DNA from: Lathyrus oleraceus
Taxonomy: Eukaryota > Streptophyta > Magnoliopsida > Fabales > Fabaceae
Length of the DNA stretch: 64,000 bases
Assembly (NCBI RefSeq): GCF_024323335.1
Contig: NC_066583.1
Location: 414,234,031 to 414,298,030, forward strand
Direction: 5' to 3'
Position 1 is the first letter of the stretch. Each line of letters opens with the position of its first letter. Positions 48,522-58,640 of this stretch are shown piece after piece. The position numbers were made by a program, and so were the translations under genes. Below the pieces are notes generated by a model, which had not been told where the DNA came from, ran no database searches, and saw only the letters and a program-made list of their open reading frames with translations.

Positions 48522-48754
48522 ACTGTCCAAAAAATGAATTTTTGCTGTTTTTGTGGTGTTTTGTCGGGTATGAACACCATGCCTTGAGCCCGTGCAACAT
48601 GCCTTTGGTTTTGGATGTTAATGCAAGTATGGTGATTAAATGATGAATGTATGTAGGGGTAATAGGGACACGTATCAGATGAAGGTTGTATGGTAGTAGG
48701 GTGATGGATCAAAAGAAAGTTGTATGGGGGTAGGGTGAATTTTGGGGTATGACA

Positions 48755-49068
48755 AGAGCCAATGTGGACCAATTCTTGATTGAGCTCCTTGTAATGAGGG
48801 TCTTAAACCTTAGATATGAGCTTGATAGATCATAGATGAGCATATACACTACCTATAAAAGAGTTAAACTATACAATGACATATTTTGTTATTTTGGTTA
48901 GTAAATATAGAAAAAAATGAAGTAGGATACAATCAAATGTTCTTGGTGATCTCTCCCAATGCAAACCCAGTGAATGAGGGGTAAAGACGATGCCAAGTTG
49001 TGATCCCAATGCTAATGCATATGATGAGATAACATGAGGGATCTTATGGTCAAAATTGGGGTCTTACA
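48755..49068 (-). mobile_element. Element C: 5' LTR, second part
   Basis: AGAGCCAATGTGGACCAATT resumes the C LTR broken at 36838 and runs to the inverted LTR start (TGTAAGACCCC on the minus strand) at 49068. The target duplication CATCA (49069-49073) follows. Confidence 0.87.
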
Positions 49069-50344
49069 CATCAATCTAGGTAAGAGCTAGAAAGAAACAG
49101 TCAAACAAATGACTCTAATCAATAAGGATATATCTCAAGGGGAGTGGTTCCATCCAGATAATCAATTGGGGAGGAAGCTGAAATAATAATCATCCCCGAG
49201 GAAATAACTCAACGGGGAATGCGAAAGGTTAATTCTTTCTGCTTAAAGGGGATGACACTTAACAATTGAGGGAGGATAGACATACCAAATTTGTGTGGGG
49301 AAAGGATATCACCATAGTAGAGGATCGGGAAAATAAGGAATCAAATGCAATAATAATGCATAATGAAATATCTGATATACAAATGTATATGTATATGTAT
49401 ATATGACTGATAATTATACTGACAAAACAATCACAAAGGATACATATGTCACTGATCTGACTCATCGCTACAACACTCGACTAATCTCGACAGGATGGAG
49501 GAATCAATTGGAGAAAAATCTAGGGATGAACATAAACCATCCATCACAAACCACTCGACCCTGAATGAGGAGAGAGAAAAGATCTGCTGAGGATCTGAAT
49601 CATCAACTCTACGGGGAATTTTAGGTAAACATCATGCCACATGGGAGACAACCTTGTAGAGGACCAGAAATACTGCTCAAGAATCAGTGATGGTGGGGTT
49701 CAGGAGTGAACTTTGCTGGAAAACTGAGGGGAATAAAAATCATGTGTTGAATCATGTAAACTGTTGAGACTACGCGCCTACCACTTAGCCGGGGAGGCAA
49801 TCACAAAACTTGGCTGGAGAAATTGAATTATCGTTGGGGAGGAAAAAGTGATCAAACCAACTGCTTGGGGAAGACCAACAATGTTTCGCATTTTTAAGAC
49901 TTACCTGTTCTTAGGCTGCTGTTGATATTTCTTCAATGAAGTTGATTGCTTTTATTATTTTAAGAAAAATGGTTTTTATTTTTATTGATTTAAATATTTG
50001 AAAATTATCATCATAAAAATGCAATTCTATTTAGCTGAAAAATAAATAAGAGTAAAAATAATTGGATAAAAAGCTCAACTTTATTTAATAGAATGGTAGC
50101 CTGTAAATGACAAGACTCCATAGATCCTTACAAAAGTTGAAAAATTGTAATTTACATGGAAAATGGCTACATTGAATACAATGATCACTAATCCATCTAC
50201 CAAATTTAATATCAATTGTGCTCTTGGCTTTGGTTGAAAATGGTGAATCCAAGTTGACTGACTTGCTCAAGACTGGAGATCAACTGAATGCAGTTACTTT
50301 CCATAATCCCTCATTTTTGCATAAATTGTCCCAAGGTGGGGTAC
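49069..50344 (-). mobile_element. Element H: 3' UTR, second part
   Basis: Continues H from 4643. It is homologous in inverse to 22020-23060 of A and to 30620-31930 of C (AAGGGGAGTGG..TCCATCCAGA, GGGGATGACACT, TTTATTTAATAGAATGGTA). No coding sequence and no PPT or LTR at its left edge, which is why C must be an insertion in H. Stops at 50344 where element E begins. The rest of H is outside the window. Confidence 0.82.
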
Positions 50345-51065
50345 TGTTAGGGACCAATTAGTACTACTTTTTATATAATTTTATTGGTCCCTTTTACCAA
50401 TTTTTGATGTAATTACACACTTTTATTCTCACTATTTTGTATAAATGCAATTAGGTTTAATTGATGTTGTTTTGAGTAGTTATTTCACATATTTGTTAGT
50501 TTTGTAGAATTTTTGGATAAGAGAGCTTCAGAATGCATAATCATAATTTGGAAGAAGTGTTGAATGCAATTTGGAGGCCTATTTTTGAAAATTAACATTT
50601 GGAAGAATATTTGGATGAAGCTTGCAAGGCAAGGAAGCTGAAGTGGCTTCAGTTCGCGTCGCGAACCTTGCGAGTCCAGCAAGTTGTTTTGCCAAGGGTG
50701 CTATTTTTCAATGCCAGCTGTGGAGAAATCGTCTAAAGATTAATATAGTGATTATCACAATATCATTTAGACATAAATGATATTGAGAGGATACTTGAAC
50801 ATCATCAATAATCTTAAATCTATATAGTTGTCATAAGAAATCATAAGCAATTTGAATAGTGAACTCCAATCTTGCCAAGCCTTTTACATTTGATTAAAAC
50901 TATTTTATTGTTTTAGTGACATTTTATTCAAAAGATAACTTTTCAAACAAAACAACTTGGTTACTTTCTAAACTTATAACAATTTGGATTATAGAACGGT
51001 TGTAATAACAACCAATCTCTGTGGATACGATATTAAAGTATTTTCCGAAAATATACTTTTCAACA
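50345..51065 (+). mobile_element. Element E: 5' LTR
   Basis: TGTTAGGGACC... to ...TTTTCAACA, 721 bp, followed two bases later by the PBS. Contains a perfect palindrome GTTCGCGTCGCGAAC at 50652-50666. The 3' LTR is not in the window, so the ends rest on TG/CA, the PBS and the break in H. Confidence 0.8.
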
Positions 51066-51068
51066 AAT

Positions 51069-51086
51069 TGGCGCCGTTGCCGGGGA
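51069..51086 (+). promoter_or_regulatory. Primer-binding site of E (tRNA-Asp type)
   Basis: TGGCGCCGTTGCCGGGGA, complementary to the 3' end of plant tRNA-Asp, as is usual for Athila-lineage elements. Two bases after the LTR end. Confidence 0.85.
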
Positions 51087-51191
51087 TTGGTGTCGATATT
51101 ACAAGCATTGCAATAATTCATTGTTTTAAGTTTTGTACATACTATCACTCTTGTGTTTCACTTGGTTTGTTAGTTTTGTAGATTCTAGTGC

Positions 51192-53102
51192 ATGCGAGGA
51201 AAAGCTACCGAGGAGCAATTTCAATTTGATCCCGAAATTGAAAGAACACTTCGAAAGCTCAATAGCAAAACCCAAAGAAGAAGGAAACTAGCCGAAGAGA
51301 GGAACCGGAGAGAAGAAGCATCTACTACCGCACTTGTTCAAATTGAAGAAGTGGTTGTAGAGGCTTGTGACGGAAACATGGCAGATGACACTTCTACCAA
51401 AATGTCAACTAATAGTCCAAGAAGGAATGCTCAATTTGCTCGTGGAAGAAGGAATACGGAGATGAAGACCGGAATCCTCCAACTTCTCTATGCAAATCCA
51501 TTCACCGGAATGGACCATGAAGATCTGTATATCCATCTCATCAAATTCTATGAGATTGCGGGTTCTACGGGAATTGATGAAACGGGTGAAGAAGCATTAT
51601 TCAAGAGGATGTTCCCACACTCCTTAGTGGGAAAGGCAACAGAGTGGTATCTTGATCAAGCACCAAGAGTGATGACGGATTGGAATTTGCTAGAAGAAAA
51701 GTTCTTAGAAATATATTTTCCTCAATCCCGATTCATGGAAGCCAAAACGGCTATTGCGGTATTCACTCAAGGAAGCAACGAGTCTCTAAATGAGGCTTGG
51801 GAAAGATTCAAGTCAATGTTGAGAAAATGCAAGGGCCATGGTTTTGATGAGCTCACTCAAATCCATATTTTTCTAAATGGGCTCCAATCAACTCACAAGA
51901 CACTTTTGGATGCTACCGCGAGTGGTTCTCTTATGTCAAATAATGCGGAAGAAGCTAAAGTCATTATTGACCGGATGGCACTCAATGATCGTCAAAGTCA
52001 ACATGACTGTAATCCTTCACAACGTAAACTGGGAGTTCTTGATTTAAATACCAATGATGCCATTCTTGCTAAAAATAAGCTACTTTCTCAACAAGTGGAG
52101 TTGCTTACTCAACAAATGGCCAAGTTTCCACAGCAAATGAAGGAAATTCAAGGGTCTCAAGTTCGACATCAAGTAGCATGTTGCGAATTATGTCAAGGAG
52201 ATCATCCAACCGGTTTTTGTCCTCCATTAGAAGAAGTGAGTTATGTGAACAATCAAAATCAAGGCTATCAAAGGCAACCTCCACCCAACAACAACTCATA
52301 TCCAAGAAACAATCAAGGTTATCAACCATCAAGGTTCAACAATCAAAATTTTCAGCAACAAAGTCCCTATCAACACCCAAACTCTCAAGGACAACAATCG
52401 CAAGGAGGAAATTCAAAGCTAGAGGACACTCTTCAACAATTCATGCAAGCTTCCATGGCAAATCAGAAGAGTAACGAGGCAGCAATTAAGAATCTGGAAA
52501 ATCAAGTAGGCCAACTTGTGAAGCAATTGTCGGAACAAAACGCGGGATCTTCCTTTTCCGCTAACACTCAAACTAATCCAAAGGAGCATTGTAAAGCAAT
52601 TATCACGAGAAGCGGTAAAGAGTTGACAAGTGGAAAAAGTGAGGAAATTACAGTAGAGAATGATATGGATGTTATGCTGGAAAAAGAGGATGTGGTTTGT
52701 GGAAAGGAGAAAGTGGTAGGAACTCTTCAGTTCGCGCCGCACTCTCCCTTCGCGTCGCGAAAAGAGCAGGAACATCAATTGCCAACAGAGCAACAGATTG
52801 AAGTGGAAGTGAAAAAGGATGCCGAACCAAGAAAGATGAATAAAGGAGAGAAATGTGTGAGCGTCATTCCAACTCAACATCTACCTTATCCACATGCACT
52901 ATCGAAGAAGGACAATGCTAGACATTATGCACGGTTCATGGACATATTCAAACAACTTCAAATCAATATTCCATTTGCCGACGCATTAGAGCAAATGCCA
53001 CGGTATGCAAAGTTCATGAAGGATATTCTTACAAAGAAAAGGAGACATGTGGAAGACGAAACCATCTTGCTTGATGCACGTTGTAGTGCCATCATTCAAT
53101 AG
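51192..53102 (+). CDS. gag: gag of element E
   Basis: 636 codons, open from ATG 51192 to TAG 53100. Capsid core at about residues 95-270 (ILQLLYANPFTGMDHEDLYIH, ATEWYLDQAP, ESLNEAWERFKSMLRKC), zinc knuckle CELCQGDHPTGFC at about 334-346 (CX2CX3HX4C), a Gln/Asn-rich region, and the Athila-typical end (FMDIFKQLQINIPFADALEQ, FMKDILTKKRR). A GC-palindrome pair (52731-52761) is read in frame as FAPHSPFASRK. In relatives gag and pol are continuous. Here the frame changes and the protease core is lost just downstream. Confidence 0.88.
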   Translation: MRGKATEEQFQFDPEIERTLRKLNSKTQRRRKLAEERNRREEASTTALVQIEEVVVEACDGNMADDTSTKMSTNSPRRNAQFARGRRNTEMKTGILQLLYANPFTGMDHEDLYIHLIKFYEIAGSTGIDETGEEALFKRMFPHSLVGKATEWYLDQAPRVMTDWNLLEEKFLEIYFPQSRFMEAKTAIAVFTQGSNESLNEAWERFKSMLRKCKGHGFDELTQIHIFLNGLQSTHKTLLDATASGSLMSNNAEEAKVIIDRMALNDRQSQHDCNPSQRKLGVLDLNTNDAILAKNKLLSQQVELLTQQMAKFPQQMKEIQGSQVRHQVACCELCQGDHPTGFCPPLEEVSYVNNQNQGYQRQPPPNNNSYPRNNQGYQPSRFNNQNFQQQSPYQHPNSQGQQSQGGNSKLEDTLQQFMQASMANQKSNEAAIKNLENQVGQLVKQLSEQNAGSSFSANTQTNPKEHCKAIITRSGKELTSGKSEEITVENDMDVMLEKEDVVCGKEKVVGTLQFAPHSPFASRKEQEHQLPTEQQIEVEVKKDAEPRKMNKGEKCVSVIPTQHLPYPHALSKKDNARHYARFMDIFKQLQINIPFADALEQMPRYAKFMKDILTKKRRHVEDETILLDARCSAIIQ

Positions 53103-53502
53103 ACTCTTCCAAGGAAGGAATCCGATCTGGGCCGAGTCGTTTAACCGGTAACCATTAGAGGCACCTACATTGGTAATGGTTAAAAGATTGGGAAATGTTG
53201 AGATCAAATCTACAAGGATGACTTTACAACTAGCCGACAAATCTACCACTTCACCATATGGAGTTGCTCAAGACATGCTAGTGAAGGTAGACAAATTCTT
53301 GTTTCCGGTGGATTTCGTGATAGTAGAGATAGATGAGGATCGTGATGTTCCTCTAATTCTTGGAAGGCCATTCATGAAAACAGCCCGGATGATGATTGAC
53401 ATTGATGATGGACTAATGAAAGTGAGAGTGCAAGATGAAGAGGTGACCTTCAATCTTTTTGAAGCCATGAAGCATCCAAATGACAAGCATGATTCTTTCT
53501 GA
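53103..53502 (+). pseudogene. pro: Protease region of element E, active-site segment missing
   Basis: After the gag stop the frame still reads TLPRKESDLG and RGTYIGNG up to about 53177, then the sequence jumps, in another frame, to KRLGNVEIKSTRMTLQLADKS (from 53182) and later LILGRPFMKTARMMID. In Athila proteins the Asp-containing active-site segment lies exactly between these two blocks, and it is absent here, with a frame change. The frame ends at TGA 53500, which fits CGA to TGA. Confidence 0.75.
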
Positions 53503-54624
53503 ATCGATGCAACCGTAGAGGAAATAGTGGAGGTCGCAAACCAAGTTCATATTTCTAATCCTCTAGAAATATCTCTTATCGGAGCCTACAATGTGTTGAT
53601 CGGAAATGAAGAAAAAGAGATTGAAGCATTGTTGCATGAATTAGAGTCTTGTGGGGAGCTTGCTTATCATGAAGAAACAAATGAAGACTTGGATGCGACA
53701 AAGAAAATGGAAGAACCAAAATTAGAGCTGAAAATGCTACCTTCACACTTGAAGTATGTGTTCCTTGGTGACAAGTGTACTAAACCGGTGATCATTAGCA
53801 ACACCTTGTCCACAAAAGAGGAATACAAATTAATACAAGTGCTGAAAAAGAATGAGGGTGCAATAGGGTGGGTGTTATCCGACTTGAAGGGTATTAGTCC
53901 AGCCTATTGTATGTATAAGATCATGATGGAAGAGAATTTCAAACCCATTGCACAACCTCAAAGGCGTCTAAATCCATCAATGAAAGAAGTAGTTCGGAAG
54001 GAAGTTGTCAAACTCTTGGAAGCCGTAATGATTTATCCTATCTCCGATAGTGAATGTGTGAGTCCGGTGCAAGTAGTTCCAAAAAAAGGTGTCATGACGG
54101 TTATCAAAAATGATAAAAATGAGTTGATTCCAACAAGAACGGTCACCGGGTGGAGGATGTGTATTGACTATAGAAGGCTAAACCAAGTTACAAGGAAATA
54201 TCACTTCCCACTACCTTTCATGGGCCAAATGTTGGAAAGGTTAGCCGGCAAAAATTTCTATTGTTTCTTGGATGGGTATTCGTGGTACGACCAAATTTTG
54301 ATCAATCCGGCGGATCATGAGAAGACGGCTTTTACATGTCCTTTTGGCATCTTTGCTTACCGAAGAATGCCTTCTGGGTTATGTAATGCACCAGCAACAT
54401 TTCAACGGTGTATGCAAGCGATATTCTCGGACTTAATAGAAGAATGCATTGAGGTGTTCATGGATGATTTCTCCGTTTATGGATTATCTTTTGATTTGTG
54501 CTTAAAACATCTTGATGTGGTTTTGGGAAGATGTGTGGAGACCAACTTAGTGCTCAATTGGGGAAAATGCAACTTTATGGTCACCGAAGGTGTTGTACTC
54601 GGTCACAAGATCTCCTCCGAATGA
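53503..54624 (+). CDS. pol: Reverse transcriptase of element E
   Basis: Open from after TGA 53500 to TGA 54622, about 370 codons, in the same frame as the remains of the protease. RT motifs in order: GWRMCIDYRRLNQVTRKYHFPLPF, FLDGYSWYDQI (usually DGYSGYNQI), EKTAFTCPFGIFAYRRMPSGL, and the catalytic FMDD at 54457-54468 followed by FSVYG. Both catalytic Asp are present. The nonsense codon at 54622 splits RT from the connection domain and RNase H, so this is a fragment of a polyprotein. Confidence 0.83.
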   Translation: MDATVEEIVEVANQVHISNPLEISLIGAYNVLIGNEEKEIEALLHELESCGELAYHEETNEDLDATKKMEEPKLELKMLPSHLKYVFLGDKCTKPVIISNTLSTKEEYKLIQVLKKNEGAIGWVLSDLKGISPAYCMYKIMMEENFKPIAQPQRRLNPSMKEVVRKEVVKLLEAVMIYPISDSECVSPVQVVPKKGVMTVIKNDKNELIPTRTVTGWRMCIDYRRLNQVTRKYHFPLPFMGQMLERLAGKNFYCFLDGYSWYDQILINPADHEKTAFTCPFGIFAYRRMPSGLCNAPATFQRCMQAIFSDLIEECIEVFMDDFSVYGLSFDLCLKHLDVVLGRCVETNLVLNWGKCNFMVTEGVVLGHKISSE

Positions 54625-56340
54625 TTAGAAGTTGACAAAGCTAAGGTGGAAGTCATTGAGAAATTACCACCTTCAACAAATATAAAAGGAATAACGAGCT
54701 TTCTCGGACATGCCGGTTTCTACCGGAGATTCATCAAAGATTTTTCAAAGATAGCAAAGCCATTGAGTAACTTGCTCAACAAAGGTACTCACTTTCTTTT
54801 CGATGATTTAAAAGAAAAGTTAGTCACCGCACCCATAATCGTGGCACCAAATTGGAAACTTGATTTTGAACTTATGTGTGATGCAAGCGATTATGCGGTT
54901 GGTGCGGTGTTGGGTCAAAGAAGAGATAAACATTTTCATGCTATCCACTATGCTAGTAAGGTGTTAAATGAGGCGCAAGTCAACTATGCGACAACAGAAA
55001 AAGAATTACTAGCTATAGTGTATGCATTGGTAAAGTTTAGAGCTTACTTGATAGGTTCTAAAGTTGTAGTCTACACTAATCATTCGCCGATCAAATATTT
55101 GTTAACCAAGCCGGATTCCAAACAAAGATTAATTCGTTGGATTCCCCTATTGCAAGAGTTTGATTTGGAAATTCGGGATAGAAAAGGTTCCGAAAACTTG
55201 GTGGCGGATCATTTGTCTCCTTTGGTCAATGTGGACATTACAAACAAAGAAGATCAAGTAAGAGAAGAATTTCCGGATGAAAAACTGTATGCGATTCATG
55301 TGAGGCCTTGGTTTGCCGATTTTGCTAATTACAAGGCAACCGGTTTAACACCGGAATCCCTCACTAGTAATCAAAGAAGGAAATTCTTGGCGGATGCAAA
55401 ATATTATATGTGGGATGATCCATATTTGTTTAAAGTGGGTGTAGACAATATTTTGAGAAGGTGTGTAACAATTGAGGAGTCAAGAGACATCCTATGGCAT
55501 TGTCACAACTCTCCATATGGAGGTCACTATAGCGGTTTGAGAACAGCCACTAAAGTGCTCCAATCGGGCTTTTATTGGCCATCTTTATTTAAAGATGCAT
55601 ATGAACACGCGACGAGTTGTGATACATGCCAACGGAGTGAAGGAATAGGCAAACGGGATGAAATGCCTCTAACCAACATGCTAGAAGTAGAAGTTTTTTA
55701 TTGTTGGGGTATTGATTTCATTGGTCCATTCCCCTCTTCCTTCGCAAATGAGTATATACTAGTGGCCGTTGACTATGTTTCGAAGTGGGTGGAAGCAATT
55801 GCTTCACCTAAGGCCTATGCCAAAACAGTGATTAAATTTTTAAAGAAAAACATATTCTCACGTTTTGGTGTGCCTAGGGTGTTGATAAGTGATGGAGGAT
55901 CACACTTTTGCAATACACCTTTAGAAAAAGTTTTGCAACATTATGGTGTAAAGCACAAGATGACCACTCCCTACCATCCACAAGCGAATGGTCAAACGGA
56001 GGTTTCTAACCGCGAAGTCAAGCGGATACTTGAGAAAACAGTCTCGAATTCAAGAAAAGATTGGTCTTTAGAACTGGATGAAGCTTTGTGGTCGTATCGT
56101 ACCGCCTACAAAGCACCTATTGGACTAACTCCATTTCAAATGGTGTATGGGAAGACTTGTCATCTTCCGGTGGAAATGGAGCATAGAGCATTATGGGCTC
56201 CAAAATTCTTGAAATTTGACTCCACTTTAGCTGGAGAAAGAAGAAAAGGACAACTCCTTGAATTGGAGGAATCAAGGAACAACGCTTACCATTCGAATAA
56301 ACTTTACAAGGAAAAGGTAAAAGCATACCATGACGGAAAG
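54625..56340 (+). pseudogene. pol: RNase H and integrase of element E, cut by solo LTR S
   Basis: Open frame in phase with RT. RNase [29 protein letters not shown], then [11 protein letters not shown], where the usual catalytic Asp (YTDH) is Asn (AAT 55078-55080). Integrase: zinc finger with His and Cys pairs ([20 protein letters not shown]), catalytic Asp in WGIDFIGPF, Asp in LISDGGSHF, Glu in GQTEVSNRE. The coding sequence is broken at 56340 by a 1.4-kb LTR. Its last part continues at 57746. Confidence 0.87.
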
Positions 56341-56600
56341 TGAAGGAGAATTGCGATCCAAAATGCAACGGAAATTAAAATTTTCTCCTTTAGAGATCCT
56401 TACGAATGGTCATGATCAGTGATAGAATATTTACCTCTTGTGACGATTGAAACCTTTGGTACAGATCTCTTGTGACGATCAAAACCTTTGATGCAAATCC
56501 ACGGAGCGATCACGAACGTTGAACGATGACAACGTCTCTACTCAGTCCACACGAACGGATTCCTTCAATCTCAGTGCTATCTGGTACGAATGAAGGCTTT

Positions 56601-56635
<35 letters not shown>

Positions 56636-57740
56636 CGAAAATAATGCAACCGCAATCAATGCTTCTGCATAAGGGTTCTATTTATAGAACCACTTGTGTG
56701 GGCTTCAAGCTAAATGGCCCACTTAAGTGTATTTTGGCCCATATCTTATAATATGCCCAAAATCACTTAAGCTCATGGTACCTTACCATATTTCGTATTC
56801 TACTTAAGTACACCGTACCTTTACGATGTTCTACAATTCACTTAAGGGCACCGTACCTTACGGTGTTCCTTAGTTACTCTATCTCTCATCAATCCGTCCT
56901 TTGTGTGTGACCCTGTAGGTTTTCGCGGCATTGACAATTATATTAAATCATGTATTTAACATAATAAACAGTGAGCGGTATCTAGCAACACATCACTGCT
57001 ACCCAATACACAAAAATGTCATGTGATCTGACAATTCCTTCTGTGATAATACTTATGTGTATAATTACCCTTTTGCCCTTATGTCTATATTGAACACAAG
57101 GCATAGACCGTGTCATCCTTGTCCAGTTCAATATTGGGCCCATAGACATTTATCCTGTTATACAGGATGGGCAAATTCCATCTAGGTCACTCATGTCCCT
57201 CAGCATGCTTCGTGGAGTACCCATCAACTGTCTTTATGGTTATCCAGTTACGGACAATGTTTGATCAGCAATAAAGCACTCGACTCTACATCTAAGGTCC
57301 ATAGTGGTTTCAGGTCGAAGAGTGGTATACACCATTATCACCATGAGAATAACTTATGACACTTTGCATAACTTTCTATATAGTATTCTCATAGCGGGTC
57401 AATCCGATATAAATATTACTCCTAATATTCATACCTATGTTTAAGACTTGATAACTCTTTATCCATGATCCATGAGATGTGATCATCAGTCTACAAACAT
57501 AATAGTCTTAATGCTTTAATAATTTATCCCACTTCACACTAAAGCTCGACTACGGATACTTTAAGAATAATGTCCTTATGTTTAATGTGATCTCATGATT
57601 AAGTCATAATTGATACATTAAACAGACTAGCTATTCTAGGGACTTTATTAAACAAACGTAATAAAGAAAAAGCCTTTTATTATTAATAAATAATTTGATA
57701 CAAGTACCAAAAGTATTGGCCTCTAGGGCTTACACCAACA
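56341..57740 (-). mobile_element. Solo LTR S
   Basis: 1,400 bp bounded by TGAAGGAGAA and ...TACACCAACA, with an exact 5-bp target duplication GAAAG (56336-56340 and 57741-57745). No internal coding region. On the minus strand it starts TGTTGGTGTAAGCCC and ends CTCCTTCA, and has a TATAAATA (56679-56686), so it most likely lies on the minus strand. The lineage (copia or gypsy) cannot be told from the LTR alone. It splits the E integrase C-terminus. Confidence 0.85.
56605..56632. repeat. GA microsatellite in solo LTR S
   Basis: About 14 GA units, located some 50 bp downstream (minus-strand sense: CT repeat in the leader) of the TATA box. Confidence 0.85.
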
Positions 57741-57745
57741 GAAAG

Positions 57746-58002
57746 GTCCGTCATAAAGAGTTTCAAGTTGGACAACTGGTATTGCATTTCAACTCAAGGT
57801 TTAAGTTGTTCCCTGGTAAGCTGAAGTCAAAGTGGTCAGGACCGTTTGTTGTCAAAGAGGTGCGCAACTATGGGGCCATTGTGGTTGAGGATCCAAAGTC
57901 ACAGAAGAGCTGGACTGTAAATGGACAAAGACTCAAAGTCTACCATAGTGGCGAAGTGAATCGGAATGTTTGTGTCATCTCCCTAGCCGGACCGAGCTAA
58001 TC
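57746..58002 (+). pseudogene. Integrase C-terminal part of element E (detached)
   Basis: RKVRHKEFQVGQLVLHFNSR, then GKLKSKWSGPFVVKEV and the end at a TAA at 57998-58000. It is the continuation of the frame stopped at 56340, separated from it only by solo LTR S. It resembles the GPF/GPY module at the end of gypsy integrases. Confidence 0.85.
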
Positions 58003-58640
58003 ATTGAACCGTCAAGCTCAAAACGACGTTAAACAAAGCGCTTGTTAGGAGGCAACCCAACGTTGTAAGTTTGCATTTTAAATTTTCTCAATTTTGCTGT
58101 TATGATATTCTGTTGTGTTAATTTTTGTGAAACTTGAGTTCTGTCCGCTGCAAATTAATTTTTTTCAGAAATTCATTTAGTTTGCCCCGCGATCAGCTTT
58201 CGCCCCGCGAACTGAATGGAAAGCTTCAGTTCGCGCCACGAACAAAGTTCGCCCAGCGAACTGAGCATGGTAGAACCACTTAAGTTCTGTTTAGGTTATT
58301 TTCAAGTCATCCTTATTTTCACAAACTTAAACTTGTCTTGAACACTCCCACTGCCCCACTTCCAAAACTCAAATTTTTCCTCTCCATCTCCCAAATCCCA
58401 ATTTGTTAACAAAGAATCAAGTCAACTTCAACAAGGTATGTTTGTTCTCTTCATTTCTTCTCCATTCCTTTTGGGTTCTCACTTAGGTATGAATAGGGTT
58501 TTGTAACGATTGGAATTTGATAGCACCTTCGCTAGGCGAGCCTGCAGCGAAGCTTCGCTAAGCTTTCGCTAGGCGATGCAGCAGCGATCGCGACAGTGGT
58601 TTTTTTTTCTGTTTTCTCTAATCTTTTTGTGTTCTGTTGT
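58003..58640 (+). other. Element E, post-pol region with GC palindromes
   Basis: Contains GCGCTTGTTAGGAGGCAACC, typical after pol in Athila-type elements, then several GC-rich inverted repeats: TTCGCCCCGCGAACTG (58199-58214), AGTTCGCGCCACGAAC (58228-58243), AGTTCGCCCAGCGAACT (58246-58262) and a second type, TTCGCTAGGCGA (58528-58539 and again near 58565). No open frame of length. An env-like gene is expected downstream of this in Athila but is not present before F starts. Confidence 0.6.

Larger units (their letters stand above)
36839..48754 (-). mobile_element. Element D: Tat-lineage retrotransposon
   Basis: An 11.9-kb minus-strand element inside the C 5' LTR. It ends with inverted TGTCATACCCC at 48754 and starts at 36839 with an inverted ...GCGATA (CA changed to TA). 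The flanks AGAGA (36834-36838) and AGAGC (48755-48759) are a target duplication with one change, and the uninterrupted site reads TTAGAGCCAATG (28972 onward). LTRs are 3.0 kb (left, complete) and 1.3 kb (right, truncated). Its sequence differs from the A/C/H/X family but pol, intron and PPT place it in Tat/Ogre. Leader, ORF1 and N-terminal gag are deleted. Confidence 0.88.
47443..48754 (-). mobile_element. Element D: 5' LTR (truncated)
   Basis: Collinear with 38593-39838 of the D 3' LTR. The U5-side 1.75 kb is deleted together with PBS, leader, ORF1 and most of gag. Near 48165-48265 there is a duplication of the promoter segment, and the palindrome array has three units instead of two. Confidence 0.85.
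4644..49068 (-). mobile_element. Element C: Ogre-like retrotransposon, split by A and D
   Basis: A minus-strand element in four visible parts: 3' LTR at 4644-8806 plus 28859-29284, internal region at 29285-33721, 5' LTR at 33721-36838 plus 48755-49068. It begins with inverted CGCTACA and ends with inverted TGTAAGACC. Flanking CATCT/CATCA is the target duplication. Removing A (20.0 kb) and D (11.9 kb) leaves about 12.5 kb, well short of a full Ogre element. Missing are ORF1, gag, pro, RT, first RNase H, PBS and the 3' third of the 5' LTR, lost in one deletion at about 33721. It can at best be mobilised in trans. Confidence 0.85.
50345..58640 (+). mobile_element. Element E: Athila-lineage retrotransposon (right end uncertain)
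   Basis: Ty3/gypsy element with 721-bp 5' LTR, tRNA-Asp-type PBS, gag and pol. Sequence signatures (FMDDFSVYG, gag ending in KDILTKKRR, GCGCTTGTTAGGAGGCAACCCAAC after pol) fit the Athila/Calypso/Cyclops group. It is inserted in the 3' UTR of H. It is cut by solo LTR S at 56341-57740 and again by F. Its env-like region and 3' LTR are not in the window. The E/F boundary lies somewhere in 58440-58720 and is not resolved. Confidence 0.8.

Noticed and set aside
48287..48643. 118-codon frame with repeated VIDYPDWCNRL
   Set aside because: The periodicity comes from the 72-bp palindrome unit (24 codons) in the LTR. It is antisense to D and not conserved as protein.
58434..58442. AAG/GTATG as a splice donor for an env-like transcript of E
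   Set aside because: Such splicing is plausible in Athila elements, but no acceptor or env-like frame is visible in the window.
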